DNA from: Variovorax sp. ZS18.2.2
GTDB lineage: Bacteria > Pseudomonadota > Gammaproteobacteria > Burkholderiales > Burkholderiaceae_C
NCBI RefSeq assembly: GCF_024701975.1
Contig: NZ_JANLNM010000005.1
Location: 62,001 to 126,000 of the forward strand
Reading direction: 5' to 3'
Length of the DNA: 64,000 bases
In this document: piece after piece, positions 24,657 to 34,070 of the stretch
How the letters are laid out: each line of letters opens with the position of its first letter
How positions within the stretch are numbered: position 1 is the first letter of the stretch
Program-made: the position numbers and the translations under genes
The notes under the pieces: generated by a model
Told to the model about the DNA's origin: nothing
Database searches by the model: none
What the model saw: the letters and a program-made list of their open reading frames with translations, nothing else

Positions 24657-25035
24657 ATGAAGATTCAAACGCTCAAGCCTTTGCACTGCCTTGCTTCTCT
24701 TCGCGTCGGCTATCGCCACCTCACCAGCCTTTGCCCAAGAAGCTGCGCCGGCCCGCCATGCCGGCGTGGTGCAGGCAGCGAACGACATGTCCGTCGAATC
24801 CGTTGTGGCGGCCGATAGGGCGGCCATCCACGTGGTGGACCACGATGACGATTACGACGTTAAGCAGATGAGCGGCAAGCTGCCCGTCCTCAACGGCGCC
24901 GAAAAGTTCTGGGCTGAGGCTGACCGATGGCGACACGCTGGAGGCCACGGGTACACGCTCGGCAAGGGCGCCAAGGTGATTGCCGCAGTGACCGAAGAGC
25001 GCAAGACAGCGACGGTCCGTTTGACGATCGAGTGA
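24657..25035 (+). pseudogene. Frameshifted periplasmic protein, paralogue of the 34071 gene
   Basis: The ATG at 24657 (MKIQTLKPLHC) and a signal-peptide core (LLLFASAIATSPAFAQ from 24691) lie in different frames, so one base is gained or lost inside the leader. The mature part, HAGVVQAANDMSVESVVAA through LGKGAKVIAAV, aligns with the czc-associated protein at 34071 (HGGIVTVAKDVSYELVA, VGAGTKVVANV). A TTG start at 24691 could rescue expression with an intact leader. Either gene decay or a sequencing error is possible. It lies eight bases before a His-tailed permease gene. Confidence 0.7.
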
Positions 25036-25042
25036 CTCGGCC

Positions 25043-26098
25043 ATGACTGCTCGACAACTTTCTCTCCCAGCGGTGAGAGGCGGCCTGCTCGCCCTACTCG
25101 CCGCCGCCCTCTTCGGGATCAGCACACCACTTGTCCAGCACTTCGGGAAGGGATTGGGTGCCCTCACGACCGCTGCGCTGCTCTACGCGGGCGCGGCTGC
25201 CGTTGGTTTTGCTTCCCGCCAGCGAGTGGAGCGCGAAGCGCGAATGGTGCGCGCTGATCTACCGAGGCTTTCGCTGATGGCAGCTTTCGGCGCGATACTT
25301 GGTCCGGTTGGTCTTGCCTGGGGACTTCAGCACACAAGCGGCACCAGCGCTTCGCTGATGCTGACGTTGGAGGCACTGTTCACGGCGCTGTTGGCGCGAC
25401 TGCTCTATCAGGAGACCATGGAGCGACGCGTATGGCTGGCTATGCTGTGCTTGTTAGCCGGCGGCGTGGCGTTGGTTCTGGATCAAGGTCGCGGGGGCGG
25501 GACGCAACTCTGGGGAATGCTTGCCGTGCTCGTCGCGACTGCTGCCTGGGGTATGGACAACACACTCTCGCGGGCCTTGGCCGAGCGTGATCCGGGTCAG
25601 GTCGTGTTAGGCAAGGCCGCGATGGGTGCCGCGGCGACGGCCTTGCTGGCTTGGCTGTTCGGAGAGCGTCCACCTGCATTGACCGCCGCAATGGTCCTGT
25701 TCGCGGTCGGAGCGAGTGGCTATGGCTTAAGCCTTCGCTTCTACCTGCTCGCGCAGCGCGCCTTCGGTGCAGCTCGGACTGGCTCGGTTTTTGCCTTTGC
25801 ACCGTTCATCGGCGCAGCTTTTGCCATCGCGCTTGGTGATCGAAGCGGCACGTGGGCAATGGCGGTCGGCGGCATCTTCATGATGCTTGGCGTGGCACTG
25901 CACTTAGTGGAATCGCATGGCCACGAGCATGCACACGAGCGGATGGAGCACGAGCACGCACATCGTCATGATGACGGCCACCACGACCATACCCACGATG
26001 TACTCCCCGTGGGCTCACATAGCCACTCTCATGTCCATGAGCTAATTCGCCATGCTCACGCGCACGTCCCTGACTCTCACCATCGACACATCCACTAA
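25043..26098 (+). CDS. EamA/DMT-type permease with histidine-rich C-terminal tail
   Basis: The 351-residue protein has about ten hydrophobic segments in two EamA repeats (LLALLAAALFGISTPLVQHF; AVLVATAAWGMDNTLSRALA) up to about residue 290. The last 60 residues are a hydrophilic tail with many His (HGHEHAHERMEHEHAHRHDD, HDHTHD, HSHSHVHEL). Such tails bind divalent metals such as Zn, Ni or Co. The location in a metal-resistance region supports metal efflux or metal-gated transport, yet the DMT family is mostly metabolite exporters, so the substrate is open. Confidence 0.85.
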   Translation: MTARQLSLPAVRGGLLALLAAALFGISTPLVQHFGKGLGALTTAALLYAGAAAVGFASRQRVEREARMVRADLPRLSLMAAFGAILGPVGLAWGLQHTSGTSASLMLTLEALFTALLARLLYQETMERRVWLAMLCLLAGGVALVLDQGRGGGTQLWGMLAVLVATAAWGMDNTLSRALAERDPGQVVLGKAAMGAAATALLAWLFGERPPALTAAMVLFAVGASGYGLSLRFYLLAQRAFGAARTGSVFAFAPFIGAAFAIALGDRSGTWAMAVGGIFMMLGVALHLVESHGHEHAHERMEHEHAHRHDDGHHDHTHDVLPVGSHSHSHVHELIRHAHAHVPDSHHRHIH

Positions 26099-26112
26099 GC
26101 CGGCGCTAGCTC

Positions 26113-26574
26113 CTACTGCTCCGAGCCATCCGCATCTCCCTTACCCAGCGGCTTGAACCTGCTGAGTGCGAACAGGACAAGGAAGTTAGCCAGGGCAAGT
26201 ACAAAACCGATGTCGTAGTACCCGAATCCTACTGCGGCGCCCACCACTCCGGTATTGAGGATGCTTGCCGCAGTGGCGGTGCCATGGGTACTCGTGCCTG
26301 ATTTGAGGATTGCGCCACCGCCGATGAAGCCGATGCCGGTGATCACGCCCTCAAGGATTCGGGCTTGGCCTACTGAATGTTCGCCGAGAACTTCAATCGC
26401 GAGCAGTACGAACCCACAGCTCGCCATTGCCACGATCGGAAACGTACGCAACCCGGCACTGTTCGAGCCGTGCTCGCGATTCCATGCAATGGGCAGGGTG
26501 AAGATGAAAGCCAAGGCCATGCGTACGATGTGATTCGTCACGTCTCCCCATACTCCCCAAATTGAGCTTGTCAT
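26113..26574 (-). CDS. MgtC/SapB family membrane protein
   Basis: The 153-residue protein starts with a hydrophobic segment (RMALAFIFTLPIAWNREH) and shows the MgtC/SapB signature: RTFPIVAMASCGFVL, then GVITGIGFIGGGAILK and GTATAASILNTGVVGAAVG. About four to five membrane segments are visible. It corresponds to the short SapB-type form without a C-terminal ACT-like domain. MgtC proteins are linked to magnesium homeostasis and stress adaptation. It converges with the DMT permease gene. Confidence 0.9.
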   Translation of the reverse strand: MTSSIWGVWGDVTNHIVRMALAFIFTLPIAWNREHGSNSAGLRTFPIVAMASCGFVLLAIEVLGEHSVGQARILEGVITGIGFIGGGAILKSGTSTHGTATAASILNTGVVGAAVGFGYYDIGFVLALANFLVLFALSRFKPLGKGDADGSEQ

Positions 26575-26666
26575 GTCGGTGTTCTTGTTTTCTGTATTTC
26601 CGGGGGGACTGCCGGCCGGTGCTCCGCCATCCTAGCAATGCGCATCGACAATCGACGAACTGCCGC

Positions 26667-26682
26667 ATTACAGATGTGTAAT
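26667..26682. promoter_or_regulatory. CzcR/CopR-type dyad ATTACA-GATG-TGTAAT
   Basis: Perfect 6-4-6 inverted repeat. The same dyad occurs at 27198 and 44763, each near metal-resistance genes, as expected for an OmpR-type heavy-metal response regulator. It lies 93 bases upstream of the MgtC-type gene start and could serve that gene or a divergent transcript. Confidence 0.7.
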
Positions 26683-27197
26683 CTGACCACGGTTGCCGAG
26701 GCGCAGGCGTCTCACCGCAGGGCTCACTGCAGGGCCGTGCGTCGAAATCTTGCCGGCGCACTGAATGCGTCCGCTCAATGCGCGGGTTCAGGTCCGATGG
26801 CTTATCTCGCTTGGTTCACGGGCCTCGAAGCGGTGTGCATACAGGTCGCCGCGGCGTCCTGCCTCAACGGACCCCTCATGGTGCGAGGTCGCAAAGGGTT
26901 TCGCATTGAACAGGGATGGCAAGCATGCCGCAAGGCCCCGCGCCGGGGCGCCCGACGGAGCCAGCGAGCATTTCATGCCGCTGAGGAGCGCGGACGTGCA
27001 AATCCGACCGCGCCTGCGCAGTCCAGCGTCGCTGCCGTTGGATGTCGATACACTCGGCGGCAGACGTACCCCCCTGATGAGCATCACTGCTTGGCTTACG
27101 GAGTTTCTGGAGATCGCTGGTCCCGGCCTGTCGCGCGGTCGACGTCGACTTGCAGCACATACACGCCACCGCCGCGCCGCCAGGGGTGGTGGGTCAG

Positions 27198-27213
27198 ATT
27201 ACAGCAATGTAAT
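27198..27213. promoter_or_regulatory. CzcR/CopR-type dyad ATTACA-GCAA-TGTAAT before czcI
   Basis: Perfect dyad that extends to 8-4-8 (flanking AG/CT). It is 160 bases upstream of the first czcI start, a suitable place for activation of the czcICBA operon by the CzcR encoded at 43980-44663. Confidence 0.75.
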
Positions 27214-27373
27214 CTTGAAGTTCACGTTCTTGGCAAAATAGCTCATAGGATCGCAGTCACGAATGCGGTTTGCCCTTCATATCCCTTCGCCCTCCATTGG
27301 CGCACTGCACGCTCCTGGTCATGAGTGATCTTGAGTCATGTGCGACTTCATATCGCATAGATAAAATTCCTCG

Positions 27374-27739
27374 ATGGTCCGCTGCTTGCTTGTCGTCTTG
27401 ATGCTTTTGCTGCCAACCCAGTTCACCTGGGCGGCGGTCGCGACCTATTGCGAGCACGAGACCAAGCCAACTTCGTTTCATATCGGGCACCATGTCCATC
27501 AGCATCAGGCTGACGCCTTGGACCTCGTGCAACAAGAAGCCGATCTGGCGGACAAGCCCATATTCCTTGAACACGACGACTGCAGCTACTGCCAGACTGG
27601 TGTAGCTCAGTTTGGAGCGGCCTTGGACAGGTCTTTCGTGGGTCCCCAAGGATGCGCTTTTGTAGGAGCAACCTCCAAGCCCTACAACTTCAGGGTCGAC
27701 GAAGACATCGATCGCCCGAAATGGATGCGCGCCGGTTGA
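27374..27739 (+). CDS. czcI: CzcI-like periplasmic protein
   Basis: The 121-residue protein has a signal peptide (MVRCLLVVLMLLLPTQFTWA) followed by VATYCEHE and a His cluster (HIGHHVHQHQAD), then DDCSYCQTG with a CxxC. This matches CzcI proteins found directly before czcC in cobalt-zinc-cadmium resistance operons, thought to modulate expression or bind metal. A second copy occurs at 47046. Note that the region near 27600 contains a tRNA-like D-arm string, which is coincidental. Confidence 0.85.
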   Translation: MVRCLLVVLMLLLPTQFTWAAVATYCEHETKPTSFHIGHHVHQHQADALDLVQQEADLADKPIFLEHDDCSYCQTGVAQFGAALDRSFVGPQGCAFVGATSKPYNFRVDEDIDRPKWMRAG

Positions 27740-27833
27740 CCCGGCGCGCATCTGTCTTACTTTTTCGCTCACAAACGATGTTCTGACGATCGCGCCGGAT
27801 TCCCTTGTCTCGTTCCTTTGACTGGAGAATTCG

Positions 27834-29138
27834 ATGTGCAGGTTTATCGTGCCGTTCGCGCTCGCGCTTTCGGCATTCGCGGGCAGCAGTGCGCTCGCTC
27901 AAGGCAGCAGCTCGGGTACGCCCCCTGTGCCGAATCAGGCTCCTTTGCCTGTTGTTCCAACTTCTCCGCCCCTTACCTTGGCGGCCGCGATCCAGATCGC
28001 CCTTGATGGAAATCCCGAAATCGCTTCTTCTCGACGCGAGGTCGAAGCGATGGAGGGTGCGCGCGTCCAGGCCGGTGTCTTCCAGAATCCCACGCTGAGC
28101 GTCGAGGTTGAAGATGTGCGGCGCGACACACGCACGACCACAGTACTGCTGAGCCAGCCGTTCGAGCTTGGCGGCAAGCGGGGCGCACGTATCGAGGCGG
28201 CAGAGCGTGCCATCGATGTCGCGCGCGTACAGCTCGAGACAAAGTACGCAGACATCCGGGCGAATGTGACGGCGGCATTCTTCGCCACCCTGATCTCGCA
28301 GGACCGTGTGCGACTGGCGCAAGCATCGCTCGAACTTGCGCGAACCGGCAGTGAGACAGCAGGCAAGCGCGTCACTGCTGGCAAGGTATCTCCGGTCGAG
28401 GAGACGAAAGCGAAAGTCGCGGAAGCCAATGTCCGACTGGAATTGGTCCAGGCGCGTGGTGAGTTGCAAACAAACCTCTATCAGCTTCGTGCGTTGACGG
28501 GACCGACTGCGGTGTTTGACGCGGTCGACGGCAATGCGCTGCAGATTCCCAAGCCGCAGACCCAGGAGACCATCGAGGATCGGATCACGAACGCGCCCTC
28601 CATGCGGCAGGCACGTCTGGAAGTAAAGCGATACGGCGCTCTCTCGGAACTCGAGAAGGCCAAGCGCATTCCGGACATCACCCTGAATGCAGGAACGATG
28701 CGTTCAAGGGAAGTCGGGCGCAGCCAGGCGGTCGTGGGCATCTCTGTGCCATTGCCCATCTTCGACACCAATCGGGGAAACATCACGGAGGCGCTTCGAC
28801 GTCAGGACAAGGCGGAAGAGGATGCTCGTGCGCTCGAACTCAGGCTGCGTGCCGACGTAGGCGGCGCGCGCCAGCGATACGTCACCACCCTGGCCGAGGT
28901 CGAGGCACTCCAGTCGGACATCCTGCCGGGTGCACAGACTGCATTTGACGCAGCCGCCAAAGGTTTCGAACTGGGCAAGTTCAGCTACCTGGATGCCCTC
29001 GACGCGCAGCGTACTTTGCTGCAGGCACGTTCGCAGTACCTGAGGTCGCTCTACGAACTGCATCGCTCCATCACTGATCTGGACCGCCTGCTTGGCGGCC
29101 CCGCCGCTGCAAGCGGCTCCCCCGTCTCCAATCCTTAA
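27834..29138 (+). CDS. czcC: Outer-membrane efflux channel CzcC
   Basis: The 434-residue outer membrane factor has a signal peptide (VPFALALSAFAGSSALAQ) and two repeats of the TolC-like family (LTLAAAIQIALDGNPEIASS; FELGKFSYLDALDAQRTLLQ, RSQYLRSLYELHRSITDLDR). The tripartite pump CzcCBA exports Co, Zn and Cd. It follows czcI and lies nine bases before czcB. Confidence 0.95.
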   Translation: MCRFIVPFALALSAFAGSSALAQGSSSGTPPVPNQAPLPVVPTSPPLTLAAAIQIALDGNPEIASSRREVEAMEGARVQAGVFQNPTLSVEVEDVRRDTRTTTVLLSQPFELGGKRGARIEAAERAIDVARVQLETKYADIRANVTAAFFATLISQDRVRLAQASLELARTGSETAGKRVTAGKVSPVEETKAKVAEANVRLELVQARGELQTNLYQLRALTGPTAVFDAVDGNALQIPKPQTQETIEDRITNAPSMRQARLEVKRYGALSELEKAKRIPDITLNAGTMRSREVGRSQAVVGISVPLPIFDTNRGNITEALRRQDKAEEDARALELRLRADVGGARQRYVTTLAEVEALQSDILPGAQTAFDAAAKGFELGKFSYLDALDAQRTLLQARSQYLRSLYELHRSITDLDRLLGGPAAASGSPVSNP

Positions 29139-29147
29139 GGACCGATC

Positions 29148-30743
29148 ATGGCCAACTCTTGGCAGTCGACGCTCGGAAAGCCCGGGCGCAAGCAGCTTTT
29201 CATCATCATTTTTCTCCTCATCGTCGGTGCGGCCGCAGGTGCGCTCATATTGCGCGGCGGCTCATCCAAGAAAGCGGTCGAGGGCGGTGGCCATGCCGAG
29301 GAAACGGCCAAAGGCGAGGATGGGCACGGTCACGGCAAGAGCGCCGAGGACGATGGCCACGGGCACGGCAAATCCGAAGAGGGCGGACACGAAGAGGAAT
29401 CCGCACCCAAAGGCCCCAACGGCGGACAGCGTTTCACGGAAGGCGACTTCAGCATCGAGCTGAAGCTGGCCGAGGAGAACGGCGAGCCAAGGTTCAAGGC
29501 ATGGCTCTATGACAAGGAAAAGCCGATCGCGCCGACCGACGCCGAGGTAACGGTTACGTTGAATCGCCCGAACGGCGACCAACAAGAAGTCAAGCTGGCG
29601 CCGGTCGCAGGCGTTCTGACGAGTCAGCAGACGGTGGCGGAGCCTCATATCTTCGAAGCCACGATCGCCGTGCAGACGCCGAAAGAACCGTACCTGTTCA
29701 CGTTCAATCAGCAAGAGGGCAAGGTCAACATGACCGACGCCCAGATCAAGGCATCGAGCATCACGCTCGATACCAGCACACCGGAATCGATTCGCAGTGG
29801 ACTCCAGTTCCCGGGCGAGATCCGCTTCAATGAGGACCGCACTGCGCACATCGTCCCGCGGGTCGCCGGCGTCGTGGACAGCGTCAGTGCGAACCTCGGG
29901 GAACGGGTCAAGAAGGGGCAGGTACTGGCGGTCGTTTCCAGTGCCGCGATATCCGAGACCCGTTCTGAACTTCAGGCTGCCCAGCGGCGGCGCGAGCTCG
30001 CCAAGACCACCTACGATCGCGAAAAGTCGCTCTGGGAACAGAAGATTTCGCCAGAGCAGGATGTCCTCCAGGCCCAGCAAGCGCTTCGTGAAGCAGAGAT
30101 CAGCGTGGCCAATGCGACGCAAAAGCTGCTGACTGTCGGCGCCTCAACCAGCAGCAGTTCTCTGGGGCGCTTCGAGCTACGCGCACCCTTCGACGGCATG
30201 GTCGTGGAGAAGCACATCGCCCTGGGTGAATCGGTCAAGGAAGACGCGAGCGTGTTCACCATCTCCGACTTGTCCAATGTGTGGGCCGAGATGAACGTTC
30301 CAGCACGCGACCTCCAGCAGGTGCGCGTGGGTGAGCGTGTCGTCGTGCGATCAGGCGCCTTCGATGCAACGACCAACGGCACCGTCGCTTACGTCGGCTC
30401 TCTGATCGGCGAACAGACCCGTACTGCACGTGCTCGCGTGGTGTTGCCCAACCCGCAAGGTGCCTGGCGACCGGGTCTCTTCGTCAGTGTTGAAGTACTC
30501 GCCAACGAAGTCATCTCGCCCGTGACGGTTGCTTCCTCTGCTCTGCAGACCGTCGAGGACAAACCTGTCGTCTTTCTCAAGGTCCCTGGCGGATTCGTGC
30601 CGCAGCCCGTGCAGATCGGCCGGACGGATGGCAAGCGTGTGGAAATCGTCAGCGGCCTGAAGGCGGGCGCGACGTACGCTGCCGCGGGCAGCTTCGTTGT
30701 GAAATCCGAGCAGGGCAAGGGCTCTGCGACCCATACGCATTGA
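29148..30743 (+). CDS. czcB: Periplasmic adaptor CzcB with His/Glu-rich N-terminal segment
   Basis: The 531-residue membrane-fusion protein has an N-terminal membrane anchor (QLFIIIFLLIVGAAAGALIL, about residues 18-37), a metal-binding-like His/Glu/Gly-rich stretch (about 45-85: GHGHGKSAEDDGHGHGKSEE), a CzcB-type beta domain, then the barrel-sandwich/coiled-coil adaptor region (AGVVDSVSANLGERVKKGQV; coiled coil about 260-320). The C-terminus ends TGHTH-like (ATHTH). It joins the RND pump to CzcC. Spacing to czcA is 12 bases. Confidence 0.95.
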   Translation: MANSWQSTLGKPGRKQLFIIIFLLIVGAAAGALILRGGSSKKAVEGGGHAEETAKGEDGHGHGKSAEDDGHGHGKSEEGGHEEESAPKGPNGGQRFTEGDFSIELKLAEENGEPRFKAWLYDKEKPIAPTDAEVTVTLNRPNGDQQEVKLAPVAGVLTSQQTVAEPHIFEATIAVQTPKEPYLFTFNQQEGKVNMTDAQIKASSITLDTSTPESIRSGLQFPGEIRFNEDRTAHIVPRVAGVVDSVSANLGERVKKGQVLAVVSSAAISETRSELQAAQRRRELAKTTYDREKSLWEQKISPEQDVLQAQQALREAEISVANATQKLLTVGASTSSSSLGRFELRAPFDGMVVEKHIALGESVKEDASVFTISDLSNVWAEMNVPARDLQQVRVGERVVVRSGAFDATTNGTVAYVGSLIGEQTRTARARVVLPNPQGAWRPGLFVSVEVLANEVISPVTVASSALQTVEDKPVVFLKVPGGFVPQPVQIGRTDGKRVEIVSGLKAGATYAAAGSFVVKSEQGKGSATHTH

Positions 30744-30755
30744 GGCGGAACACGC

Positions 30756-33700
30756 ATGTTTGAACGCATCATTCGCTTCGCCATCGAACAACGATGGCTG
30801 GTTCTGCTGGCTGTGGTGGCCATGGCAGGCCTTGGCGTATACAGCTATCAAAAGCTGCCGATTGACGCTGTCCCGGACATTACCAACGTCCAGGTTCAGA
30901 TCAATACCAGTGCTCCTGGCTATTCACCGCTGGAGACGGAACAGCGCGTGACCTTCCCGATCGAGACTGTCATGGCGGGCCTGCCTGGGCTGCTTCAGAC
31001 ACGCTCGTTGTCGCGCTATGGTCTCTCGCAAGTCACCGTGATCTTCAAGGACGGAACTGACGTCTACTTTGCGCGCCAGCTCGTCAACGAACGTCTCCAA
31101 TCTGCAAGCGGCGAGATGCCTGAAGGCGTCCATCCGCAGGTCGGTCCCATCTCCACGGGTCTCGGCGAAATCTATCTTTGGACGGTGGAAGCGAAGGACG
31201 GAGCAAAGAAGCCCGATGGTACCCCGTACACCTCGACGGACCTGAGAGAAATTCAGGACTGGATCATCAAGCCGCAGCTGCGCAACGTGGCCGGGGTCAC
31301 GGAAATCAATTCCATCGGCGGCTACGAGAAGCAGTATCAGATCGCCCCTCTTCCAGAGAAGCTGTCCGCGCATGGGCTGTCGATGGCGGACGTGGTCAAG
31401 GCTCTGGAGCGCAACAACACAAACGTTGGCGCAGGCTACATCGAACGTCGCGGCGAGCAGTACCTCATCCGTGCGCCTGGCCAGGCGCGAGGCGTGGAGG
31501 ATCTGCGCAACATCATTCTTTCGAGCAACGGAAGCACGCCGGTGCGCGTGCGTGACGTCGCGGAGGTCGGGATCGGGAAGGAACTGCGCACAGGTGCTGC
31601 GACCGACAACGGTCGTGAGGTCGTGCTGGGCACTGTTTTCATGCTGATCGGCGAAAACAGCCGCATCGTTTCGCAGGCTGTCGCGAAAAAGATGGCGGAC
31701 ATCAACCGAACGCTTCCTGAAGGCGTCGAAGCTATCACCGTCTACGACCGGACCGTGCTCGTCGACAAGGCGATCGCCACGGTCAAAAAGAACCTGCTCG
31801 AAGGCGCGGTGCTCGTGATCGTGGTGCTCTTCCTGTTCCTGGGGAACATGCGTGCCGCAGTGATCACGGCGATGGTGATTCCGCTGTCGATGCTGTTCAC
31901 CTTCACCGGCATGGTCAATCAGAAGGTCAGCGCCAACTTGATGAGTCTGGGCGCGCTCGACTTCGGCATCATCATCGACGGTGCGGTCGTGATCGTGGAG
32001 AACTGCGTGCGCAGGTTGGCTCATGCTCAGCACAGGCACGGGAGACCACTGACCCGCAAGGAACGCTTCCACGAAGTCTTCGCCGCTTCTCAGGAGGCTC
32101 GCCGCGCGCTGCTCTTCGGGCAACTGATCATCATGATCGTCTATCTGCCCATCTTCGCGCTCACTGGCGTGGAAGGGAAGATGTTCCATCCGATGGCCCT
32201 CACCGTTGTGATCGCCTTGCTCGGCGCGATGATTCTGTCAGTCACATTCATTCCCGCGGCCGTTGCATTGTTCATCGGCAAGAAAGTTTCGGAGAAGGAA
32301 AACCGCCTGATGGGCTGGGCCAAGAAAGCGTATGAGCCGATGCTGGTACGCGTGCTCGAGGCCAAGGCGGTGGTTCTCACGGTGGCCGGCATTGCAGTGG
32401 TCCTCGCCGGCTTGCTGGCAACCCGACTGGGCAGCGAGTTCATCCCGAACTTGAACGAGGGTGACTTTGCCGTGCAGGCGTTGCGCATCCCTGGAACGAG
32501 CCTGAGTCAGTCGGTTCAAATGCAGCAGCAGCTGGAACGCACGCTCAAGGAGAAATTTCCGGAGATCGATCGAATCTTTGCGCGAACAGGCACTGCGGAG
32601 ATCGCCTCCGACCCCATGCCGCCGAACATCTCGGATGCGTATGTGATGCTTAAGCCGGTGGATCAATGGCCGGAGCCCAGGCGCACGCGTCAAGAGGTTC
32701 TTCAGGGGGTGCAGAAGGAAGTCGCGAAGATCCCGGGCAACAACTACGAGTTCTCGCAGCCTATCCAGTTGCGTTTCAATGAACTGGTCTCGGGCGTGCG
32801 GGCCGACGTTGCCGTGAAAGTCTTCGGCGACGACATGGATGTACTGAACAAAACGGCGCGAGAGATCGAAGGTGTTCTGAAATCGATCCCTGGTTCAGCC
32901 GAAGTCAACGTGGAGCAGACAACAGGTCTGCCGATGCTGACGGTCAACATCGATCGAGACAAGGCCACGCGCTATGGGCTGAACATCGCGGATGTCCAGG
33001 ACACCATCGCCACTGCAATCGGCGGTCGCAATGCAGGCACCCTCTTCGAGGGGGATAGGCGCTTCGACATTGTTGTCAGGCTGCCGGACAACGTGAGAGG
33101 CGACCTCGAGGCGATCAAGCGCCTTCCCATCGCGCTGCCCGCCAGCGCGGCCGCGGCCGACGTCGTCGGGGCAACGTCCGTTGCCGGCGCTGGAGCAAAC
33201 GCTGCCCGCGTGAACTTCATTCCGTTGAGCGAGGTCGCCACACTGGAACTGGCGCCGGGCCCGAACCAGGTGAGCCGGGAGGATGGGAAACGTCGCATCG
33301 TCGTCAGCGCCAACGTACGCGGCCGCGATCTCGGGTCCTTCGTCAGTGAAGCGACGGGAGCACTCGATTCGCAGGTGAAGATCCCAACCGGTTACTGGAC
33401 CACGTGGGGCGGCCAGTTCGAGAACCTTCAGTCTGCCACCAAGCGTCTGCAGATCGTGGTGCCTGTCGCGCTGCTGCTGGTCTTCACGCTGCTGTTCGCC
33501 ATGTTCGGCAACATGAAAGACGGGTTGATCGTATTTACCGGCATTCCGTTTGCGCTCACCGGCGGCATTCTGGCGCTGTGGCTGCGTGACATCCCGTTGT
33601 CGATTACCGCGGCCGTCGGGTTCATCGCGCTGTCGGGGGTCGCCGTTCTCAACGGCCTGGTGATGATTTCCTTCATCCGGAACCTTCGCGAAGGGGGCGC

Positions 33701-34004
33701 GTCGTTGGACCACGCCATTCACGAGGGTGCGCTCACCCGCCTTCGCCCAGTGCTCATGACCGCGCTCGTCGCATCTTTGGGCTTTGTGCCGATGGCGATC
33801 GCGACAGGCACAGGGGCCGAGGTGCAGCAGCCGCTCGCGACAGTGGTGATCGGTGGGATTCTTTCCTCAACGGCACTGACGTTGTTGGTGCTGCCAGTGC
33901 TCTATCGACTGGCCCATGGTCGAGACGAGGAGGAGGCGGTGTTCAACGAGGCTCAGAAGCAAGCTGCTTTGGAGCATGAGATCCCTCCACAGCCAGCCGC
34001 CTAG
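30756..34004 (+). CDS. czcA: Heavy-metal RND efflux pump CzcA
   Basis: The 1082-residue RND protein starts MFERIIRFAIEQRW and has the usual 12-segment layout with two large periplasmic loops. The fourth-segment motif DFGIIIDGAVVIVEN (around residue 402) is diagnostic of the HME1 (Co/Zn/Cd) group. PGSAEVNVEQTTGLPML and the C-terminal transmembrane block (GFIALSGVAVLNGLVMISFI) are complete. It is the proton-driven pump of the first czcCBA operon; no defect is visible. Confidence 0.96.
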   Translation: MFERIIRFAIEQRWLVLLAVVAMAGLGVYSYQKLPIDAVPDITNVQVQINTSAPGYSPLETEQRVTFPIETVMAGLPGLLQTRSLSRYGLSQVTVIFKDGTDVYFARQLVNERLQSASGEMPEGVHPQVGPISTGLGEIYLWTVEAKDGAKKPDGTPYTSTDLREIQDWIIKPQLRNVAGVTEINSIGGYEKQYQIAPLPEKLSAHGLSMADVVKALERNNTNVGAGYIERRGEQYLIRAPGQARGVEDLRNIILSSNGSTPVRVRDVAEVGIGKELRTGAATDNGREVVLGTVFMLIGENSRIVSQAVAKKMADINRTLPEGVEAITVYDRTVLVDKAIATVKKNLLEGAVLVIVVLFLFLGNMRAAVITAMVIPLSMLFTFTGMVNQKVSANLMSLGALDFGIIIDGAVVIVENCVRRLAHAQHRHGRPLTRKERFHEVFAASQEARRALLFGQLIIMIVYLPIFALTGVEGKMFHPMALTVVIALLGAMILSVTFIPAAVALFIGKKVSEKENRLMGWAKKAYEPMLVRVLEAKAVVLTVAGIAVVLAGLLATRLGSEFIPNLNEGDFAVQALRIPGTSLSQSVQMQQQLERTLKEKFPEIDRIFARTGTAEIASDPMPPNISDAYVMLKPVDQWPEPRRTRQEVLQGVQKEVAKIPGNNYEFSQPIQLRFNELVSGVRADVAVKVFGDDMDVLNKTAREIEGVLKSIPGSAEVNVEQTTGLPMLTVNIDRDKATRYGLNIADVQDTIATAIGGRNAGTLFEGDRRFDIVVRLPDNVRGDLEAIKRLPIALPASAAAADVVGATSVAGAGANAARVNFIPLSEVATLELAPGPNQVSREDGKRRIVVSANVRGRDLGSFVSEATGALDSQVKIPTGYWTTWGGQFENLQSATKRLQIVVPVALLLVFTLLFAMFGNMKDGLIVFTGIPFALTGGILALWLRDIPLSITAAVGFIALSGVAVLNGLVMISFIRNLREGGASLDHAIHEGALTRLRPVLMTALVASLGFVPMAIATGTGAEVQQPLATVVIGGILSSTALTLLVLPVLYRLAHGRDEEEAVFNEAQKQAALEHEIPPQPAA

Positions 34005-34020
34005 GGTCAGTGCCGTGATT

Positions 34021-34047
34021 GCCCCCGCACGGCCGTTCAACGGGGGC
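34021..34047 (+). terminator. Intercistronic hairpin after czcA
   Basis: GCCCCCG pairs with CGGGGGC around a 13-base loop that contains a smaller CGGCCG dyad. No T-run follows, so it may act as an RNA-stabilising or attenuating structure rather than a terminator. Confidence 0.45.
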
Positions 34048-34070
34048 GCCATTCATACCAGAGAGCCATC

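Larger units (their letters stand above)
26575..27373. other. Gap of about 800 bases upstream of the first czc operon
   Basis: Several frames stay open here, but none gives recognisable protein: translations are rich in Arg, Pro and Ser with no signal peptide or domain. Two perfect ATTACA-N4-TGTAAT dyads lie at each end (26667 and 27198). The stretch probably holds the regulated promoter of czcI-czcCBA, perhaps with a decayed gene between. Confidence 0.5.

Noticed and set aside
26638..27324. Open frame upstream of the first czc operon
   Set aside because: Contains the two CzcR-type dyads, has no family resemblance, signal peptide or good ribosome-binding site; treated as a regulatory gap.
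27597..27630. String resembling a tRNA D-arm (gtagctcagtttggagcgg)
   Set aside because: It lies inside the czcI coding sequence and I see no acceptor stem, anticodon arm or TΨC arm around it.
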